Shown piece after piece: positions 6,721 to 9,488 of a DNA stretch of 9,488 nucleotides. Positions within the stretch are counted from its first letter, which is position 1. Each line of letters starts with the position of its first letter. This DNA is from Nitrospiria bacterium (GTDB lineage Bacteria; Nitrospirota; CAKKRA01; 9FT-COMBO-42-15), in the NCBI GenBank assembly GCA_919903585.1, contig CAKKST010000292.1:1-9488 (forward strand), written 5' to 3'. A program made the translations under genes and the position numbers. Under the pieces are notes generated by a model. It saw nothing but the letters and a program-made list of their open reading frames with translations. It ran no database searches and was not told the DNA's origin.

Positions 6721-7485
6721 TTAATCATTAAAAGGCGTGGCATTTGCCATTAATATAAGATGACCCTTTCTTATAACTGCGACATCCGCATTATAGGTCT
6801 TTTTAAGTATTTCAGGATTAAATACATCCTCAGGCATTCCTTCTGCAATTATCCCTCTGTTAAAACATATTATCCATGGCAGGTGAGCCGCAACAGCATT
6901 CAGGTCATGGGTTATAAGAATTATAGTAATTCCTTTTTTGTTAAGCGTTAGCAGGAAATGGAGTATGTCGTGCTGTGTCTTTAAATCCACACTTGATGTG
7001 GGTTCATCAAGGATCAGAAGCTCAGGCTCAGAAACAAGCGCCCTTGCGAGAAATACCCTCTGCTGTTCCCCGCCAGAGAGGGTATTTATGTGATGATTTG
7101 TATATTCAAGTATGCCGAGCCGATCCAGTGCCTCCTGCACCTTTTTGCGATCCTCTTTCCCTGCCCAAGGAAGCCTGCCCATTTTATTGTATCTCCCCAT
7201 CATTACAACTTGTTCTACAGTTACAGGGAAGTTCCATTCAATAGTCTCAAGCTGTGGTATGTAGCCGATATCTGGAGGAGGGTTGTTTTTTATTATCTTG
7301 CCATTTACATAAACCTCGCCTGCAATCGGCCTGACAACACCGAGGATAGCCTTAATTAGTGTGGTTTTTCCTGAGCCGCTGGGTCCGACTATTCCTGCGA
7401 GGCTGCCTTTTTTTATAGAAAGATTAATCCCATTAAAAACTATATTGTTTCCATAATTACATGTGAGGTTTTTAATTTCTATCAT
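6721..7485 (-). CDS. ZnuC-like metal ABC transporter ATP-binding protein
   Basis: 254 aa, a standard length for the family. It hydrolyses ATP to power the permease encoded next. Walker A is GPSGSGKT (34-41), the Q-loop glutamine is Gln78 (GYIPQ), the ABC signature is LSGGEQQR (136-143), Walker B is LLILDEP (156-162) with catalytic Glu161, and the switch histidine is His193 (ITHD). All are intact. 'MGRYNKMGRLPWAGKEDRKKV' around 96-116 is typical of the Zn/Mn subclass. The start lies 2 bases after the binding-protein stop and GAAGAA is the only purine-rich stretch before it, indicating an operon with tight coupling. Confidence 0.94.
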   Translation of the reverse strand: MIEIKNLTCNYGNNIVFNGINLSIKKGSLAGIVGPSGSGKTTLIKAILGVVRPIAGEVYVNGKIIKNNPPPDIGYIPQLETIEWNFPVTVEQVVMMGRYNKMGRLPWAGKEDRKKVQEALDRLGILEYTNHHINTLSGGEQQRVFLARALVSEPELLILDEPTSSVDLKTQHDILHFLLTLNKKGITIILITHDLNAVAAHLPWIICFNRGIIAEGMPEDVFNPEILKKTYNADVAVIRKGHLILMANATPFND

Positions 7486-7487
7486 AA

Positions 7488-8456
7488 TTATTCTTCAATA
7501 ATATTTGATGGGTCTATGGGAGTGAAGGCATCGGTTCTCCCTCCGAGTGCAGGCATCATATTACGCATATTCTCAAGCATCATACCGATATATGTATGCT
7601 CTTTAGAACCAGGCTTTCCGGGAAGGTCATCGTCTCTTAGTGTTGTTATATGTTTAATCTTTGCCTCCCTTGCGATCTGTTCCTCAACCTTGCTTGGATA
7701 GACCTCAGAGCCAAAAATGGCAGGCACTTCCTCTGATCTTAGCTGATCAATAATAGCAGCAATATCCTTTGGCGACGGCTCTGCAAAATCAGAGGGCTGT
7801 ATCGCACCGATTACAGTCATCCCATATCTCTTCGCAAAATATGCCCAGGAATCGTGATATGTAAGCAGCTTGCGATTCTTTTCAGGAATGGTCTTTACTG
7901 CCGTAAAGATTGCCTTATCAAGCTGATTTAGCCTTTGCAGGAATTTACTTGCATTCTTTTTATAATATGCGCTGTTTTCAGGGTTTATCTCTATAAGCTT
8001 ATCCCTTACCAATTCTGCATATTTCATGGCGTATGCCACATTCATCCATAGATGAGGATTTGGGTCGCCTTTATCTTCTGGAAATGAAAAATCAAATATC
8101 CAATCTTTTTTTGTGATGGTATTATCACCGAGTTTTAGTATCTTGGAACCTTTTTTTGCCCTTGCCTTAGCAAGTTTTTCAGTAGGCGTTTCTAAATTCA
8201 GGCCGTTTAATATTATCAAATCAGCTTCTGAAATATATTTTACATCAGAGGGGACAGGCTCAAAGGTATGCGAATCCATGCCTTCGGGTATTATTCCGTG
8301 CAAATCAATCTTATTTCCGACAACATTGTAAACGATGTTGGTGATGGGTGAGACTGTTGTGACAACCTTTATTTTTTTTCCTGCAAATACAGTCTGATTG
8401 CTCAGGAAAATTGATAAGATGAAAAAAATAATCAAGAAAGCGCTCTTTTTAATCAT
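7488..8456 (-). CDS. ZnuA-like metal-binding lipid-free periplasmic protein of ABC importer
   Basis: 322 aa, cluster A-I (ZnuA/TroA/PsaA) solute-binding protein. The signal peptide is KK followed by a hydrophobic stretch (residues 6-20) with likely cleavage after VFA (23-25); there is no lipobox cysteine. Probable metal ligands are His63 (DSHTFEP), His135 (NPHLW), His201 (TYHDSW) and an Asp in RDDD (275-278). A His at the third place is the zinc/TroA pattern, while manganese proteins usually have Glu. The long His/Asp-rich loop common in true ZnuA is absent. AAGGAGG sits 8 bases before the ATG, the best ribosome binding site of the operon. It follows nikR by 76 bases and precedes the ATPase gene. 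Metal specificity (Zn, Mn or Ni) is open. Confidence 0.93.
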   Translation of the reverse strand: MIKKSAFLIIFFILSIFLSNQTVFAGKKIKVVTTVSPITNIVYNVVGNKIDLHGIIPEGMDSHTFEPVPSDVKYISEADLIILNGLNLETPTEKLAKARAKKGSKILKLGDNTITKKDWIFDFSFPEDKGDPNPHLWMNVAYAMKYAELVRDKLIEINPENSAYYKKNASKFLQRLNQLDKAIFTAVKTIPEKNRKLLTYHDSWAYFAKRYGMTVIGAIQPSDFAEPSPKDIAAIIDQLRSEEVPAIFGSEVYPSKVEEQIAREAKIKHITTLRDDDLPGKPGSKEHTYIGMMLENMRNMMPALGGRTDAFTPIDPSNIIEE

Positions 8457-8532
8457 AATGAAATCCTCCTTAATTTTGCATTTTGCTCTTTAATTTTTGA
8501 TTTCCTATGACCCTTGACCCTTTGACCCTCTT
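8457..8532 (-). repeat. Low-complexity spacer with TGACCC tandem units between nikR and the binding protein gene
   Basis: TGACCC occurs at 8508, 8515 and 8523 on the plus strand, followed leftward by T-rich tracts around TTTTGATTT and TTTTGCATTTTGC. On the minus strand this reads GGGTCA units and then AAATCAAAAATTAAAG, AAATGCAAAATTAAGGAGG. The last part supplies the ribosome binding site of the downstream gene. It resembles dispersed intergenic AT-rich repeats found in several environmental bacteria, but copies elsewhere cannot be seen here. Confidence 0.4.
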
Positions 8533-8955
8533 TCATACCAGCTCCTTACCTGTTGTTGTAACCGTCAGCTTTCCGTGCTTTACACCCTTTGCGACAATCA
8601 ATCTATCTGCGATTTTCTTTATCTCAGCGCCTTTTCCTTTTACAACAATCACCTCCAGACAGTTGTGCTCATCCATATGGACATGCATAGAGGAGATGAT
8701 AGAGGTATGGAAATTATGCTGTATCTCTGTAAGGGTATCCAGCAGTTCATTTCTGTGATGGGAGTATACAATCGTTATTGTGCCGATACACTCTTTATTT
8801 CCAGATTCCCACTCACGTTGCACAAGGCTGTCCCTTATCAGGTCACGGATGGCCTCGCTCCTGTTAGAATAGCCTTTTTTAGTAATCAACGAATCAAAGG
8901 CCTTAAGAAGAAGGCTGTCTAAAGAAATACCAAACCTTTTAATAGCAGTTTTCAT
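8533..8955 (-). CDS. nikR: Nickel-responsive transcriptional repressor NikR
   Basis: 140 aa, full length for the family. Residues 1-45 are a ribbon-helix-helix DNA-binding domain ('RFGISLDSLLLKAFDSLI', 'NRSEAIRDLIRDSLV'). Residues 55-137 are the ACT-like nickel-binding and tetramerisation domain. The high-affinity nickel ligands are kept: His80 (IQH), His91 and His93 (MHVH) and Cys99 (HNCLE), matching His76, His87, His89 and Cys95 of E. coli NikR. When loaded with nickel, NikR represses uptake genes. It is the first gene of the importer operon, its own promoter is overlapped by a NikR-type dyad, and it has no Shine-Dalgarno sequence (the upstream sequence is AAGTAACACC). Family assignment is secure. 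Confidence 0.95.
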   Translation of the reverse strand: MKTAIKRFGISLDSLLLKAFDSLITKKGYSNRSEAIRDLIRDSLVQREWESGNKECIGTITIVYSHHRNELLDTLTEIQHNFHTSIISSMHVHMDEHNCLEVIVVKGKGAEIKKIADRLIVAKGVKHGKLTVTTTGKELV

Positions 8956-8956
8956 G

Positions 8957-8983
8957 GTGTTACTTATTTATAAAAGATAACAC
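8957..8983. promoter_or_regulatory. Predicted NikR operator
   Basis: GTGTTAC (8957-8963), 13 bases, ATAACAC (8977-8983). One base away from the dyad GTGTTAC-N13/14-GTAACAC that I recall as the predicted NikR motif of Deltaproteobacteria. With the flanking G and C the perfect arms are GGTGTTA and TAACACC. It covers the nikR -10 element, so binding would block RNA polymerase and autoregulate the operon. Confidence 0.75.
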
Positions 8984-8995
8984 CGCATTTGTCAA
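8967..8995 (-). promoter_or_regulatory. Sigma-70 promoter of the nikR-importer operon
   Basis: On the minus strand, TTGACA (8995-8990), a 17-base spacer, then TATAAA (8972-8967): a full consensus -35, ideal spacing and a 5/6 -10. The predicted transcription start, about 7 bases on, falls near 8960, only about 5 bases before ATG 8955, so the mRNA would be nearly leaderless. Confidence 0.75.
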
Positions 8996-9008
8996 GAAAA
9001 TTCTTGAC
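8991..9008. repeat. Palindrome GTCAAGAA-AA-TTCTTGAC
   Basis: Perfect 8-bp arms with a 2-base centre. It contains most of the nikR -35 element and, on the plus strand, a second TTGAC. It could be an operator or shared divergent -35 site; the cognate regulator is unknown. Confidence 0.5.
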
Positions 9009-9095
9009 TGCAATTGGAAAAAGTGTTAATTTTATAAAGAAATGTTGTTCTTCACAGCTTATAGTGGGTAAGAAAAGGATAAATAGCTCGGCCAC

Positions 9096-9140
9096 CTTTC
9101 CCCTCCCCCTTGATGGGGGAGGGTAGGGTGGGGGTGATTT
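9096..9140 (+). repeat. GC-rich hairpin repeat, copy A
   Basis: CCCTCCCCC (9101-9109), loop TTGAT, GGGGGAGGG (9115-9123): perfect 9-bp arms, then AGGGTGGGGGTGATTT. Same loop as copy C, with a paired T-A to C-G change in the stem. Forms a larger inverted pair with copy B across a 32-base spacer. Confidence 0.85.
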
Positions 9141-9172
9141 CAGGAAAAGTCAACCGAAGCTGAAAAGCCATT

Positions 9173-9217
9173 AAATCACCCTCCCCTTAATCCCCTCCCA
9201 TCAAGGGAGGGGAGAAG
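9173..9217 (-). repeat. GC-rich hairpin repeat, copy B, inverted relative to copy A
   Basis: CCCCTCCC (9192-9199), ATCAA, GGGAGGGG (9205-9212): perfect 8-bp arms; reverse complement of the copy A type, starting AAATCACCCTCCCC. The two copies can fold as one long imperfect stem of about 45 bases per arm. Confidence 0.85.
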
Positions 9218-9223
9218 TTGAAT

Positions 9224-9232
9224 TGCTATAGT
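9224..9232 (+). promoter_or_regulatory. Possible extended -10 promoter of the small membrane protein gene
   Basis: TGCTATAGT fits an extended -10 (TGn + 5/6 of TATAAT). No good -35 lies upstream, where the hairpin repeat ends. It would give a leader of about 65 bases. Speculative. Confidence 0.35.
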
Positions 9233-9253
9233 TACTCACTAATGAGGCGTAAC
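9231..9253. promoter_or_regulatory. GTTAC-N13-GTAAC dyad, possible second NikR-like box
   Basis: GTTAC (9231-9235), 13 bases, GTAAC (9249-9253). Arm core and spacing match the NikR dyad at 8957-8983, though the outer bases differ (TA instead of GT, GA instead of AC). It overlaps the putative extended -10. An inner CTCA/TGAG pair also allows an RNA hairpin, so a structural role is an alternative. Confidence 0.4.
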
Positions 9254-9303
9254 GAGCCAAAATATTTTTAGACAGTTACTTTCTTAATTGGAGGTTAGGC
9301 AAT

Positions 9304-9426
9304 ATGACAGACAGCAATAATTATAATAAAAATCTAATTTTTGTTCTTGGCGTAGGTTTTATTATCGGGTTTGTTATCTTAATTCTTCTTGAGATACTGC
9401 TTGGCGGGGCATTAAAAATAAAATAG
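9304..9426 (+). CDS. 40-aa single-span membrane protein of unknown function
   Basis: ATG 9304 to TAG 9424-9426, 40 aa. GGAGG (9290-9294) lies 9 bases before the ATG, a strong ribosome binding site that supports real translation. A hydrophilic Asn-rich N-terminus (residues 1-10) is followed by one membrane span at about 11-35 ('LIFVLGVGFIIGFVILILLE'), with Glu30 near its end, and a Lys-rich C-terminus (KIK). I do not recognise a family. It is divergent from the nikR operon and faces a tRNA gene 12 bases away. The GTTAC-N13-GTAAC dyad upstream raises the idea that it is a small accessory subunit for metal transport, but it could equally be an unrelated small membrane protein. Confidence 0.6.
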   Translation: MTDSNNYNKNLIFVLGVGFIIGFVILILLEILLGGALKIK

Positions 9427-9438
9427 TCAATCTTTTTT

Positions 9439-9488
9439 TGGTGCCGAGACGCAGAATCGAACTGCGGACACGAGGCTTTTCAGGCCTC
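9439..9488 (-). tRNA. tRNA-Phe(GAA), 3' part, cut by window end
   Basis: On the minus strand: anticodon stem GAGGC/GCCTC with loop CTGAAAA (anticodon GAA), variable loop GTGTC, T stem CGCAG/CTGCG with loop TTCGATT, acceptor strand TCTCGGC, discriminator A and an encoded CCA at 9441-9439. The D arm and 5' acceptor strand lie beyond the window. All visible stems pair perfectly. Confidence 0.95.

Larger units (their letters stand above)
8956..9303. other. Intergenic region between nikR and the small membrane protein gene
   Basis: 348 bases. From left to right: nikR operator and promoter, the 8-bp-arm palindrome, an AT-rich stretch (about 9009-9090) in which I see only a weak TTGACT(9004)-N17-TAATTT promoter possibility pointing right, the inverted pair of hairpin repeats, and the GTTAC dyad with the ribosome binding site of the small gene. 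Confidence 0.7.

Noticed and set aside
6006..7359. Plus-strand open frames opposite the permease and ATPase genes
   Set aside because: They mirror genes with intact family motifs and show no protein features of their own.
8507..8922. Plus-strand open frames opposite nikR
   Set aside because: nikR on the minus strand is complete with all nickel ligands; these are antisense frames without support.
5245..9217. CRISPR array from the repeated GC-rich units
   Set aside because: Only three copies, far apart or inverted, with no regular spacers and no cas genes; they are REP-like hairpins.
9096..9217. Rho-independent terminator at the inverted GC-rich repeats
   Set aside because: The stems are strong, but no T-run follows either arm directly, so I call them repeats only.
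9218..9245. TTGAAT (9218) with TAATGA (9240) as promoter for the small gene
   Set aside because: The -10 match is poor and the extended -10 at 9224 is better.
9432..9438. T-run after the small gene as terminator
   Set aside because: No stem-loop precedes it; it is just the sequence downstream of the tRNA 3' end.

Overview
This window looks like chromosomal DNA from a Gram-negative, probably anaerobic or microaerophilic bacterium. It encodes an outer-membrane secretin made as a lipoprotein, pseudopilins, an ATP-binding-cassette metal importer with a signal-peptide-bearing binding protein, and a nickel regulator of the NikR family. The DNA is moderately AT-rich and favours AGG/AGA and ATA codons. 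The NikR box matches the motif I remember for Deltaproteobacteria. Together this suggests a Desulfobacterota- or Nitrospirota-like lineage, but that is an inference and no marker gene settles it.

Left block (1-5769, plus strand): the 3' part of a large Ig-like/CARDB-type surface protein gene is split by an in-frame TAG at 612-614. The same frame then continues to 1967. After a 60-base gap with a good ribosome binding site comes a tightly packed secretion or pilus set. It holds a 783-aa TPR + secretin + cohesin lipoprotein and three pseudopilin genes. All three pseudopilins share a GspG-like Asp-Pro-x-Thr motif. The second is the clearest GspG-type major pseudopilin, and the third lacks Glu at +5. 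The genes overlap (11 and 7 bases, and possibly 59), so they are probably one transcript, working as a type II secretion-like or type IV pilus-like machine. The ATPase and inner-membrane platform genes are not in the window. The large Ig protein next door may be its cargo or a surface partner (inference).

Middle-right block (5795-8955, minus strand, converging on the pilin genes): nikR, then a ZnuA-like binding protein, a ZnuC-like ATPase and a ZnuB-like permease with a histidine-rich tail, in that transcription order. A near-consensus sigma-70 promoter with a 17-base spacer precedes nikR. An inverted repeat of the NikR-box type lies directly on its -10 element. NikR therefore probably represses itself and the whole importer operon when nickel is plentiful. 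The importer belongs by sequence to the zinc/manganese (ABC-3) class, but its regulation suggests nickel as a possible substrate.

Right end (8956-9488): a 348-base intergenic region holds the nikR promoter/operator, an 8-bp-arm palindrome and two inverted copies of a GC-rich hairpin repeat. A third copy sits inside the leader region of the last pseudopilin. The region also has a second GTTAC-N13-GTAAC dyad just upstream of a 40-aa single-span membrane protein with a strong ribosome binding site. The window ends inside a tRNA-Phe(GAA) gene on the minus strand.
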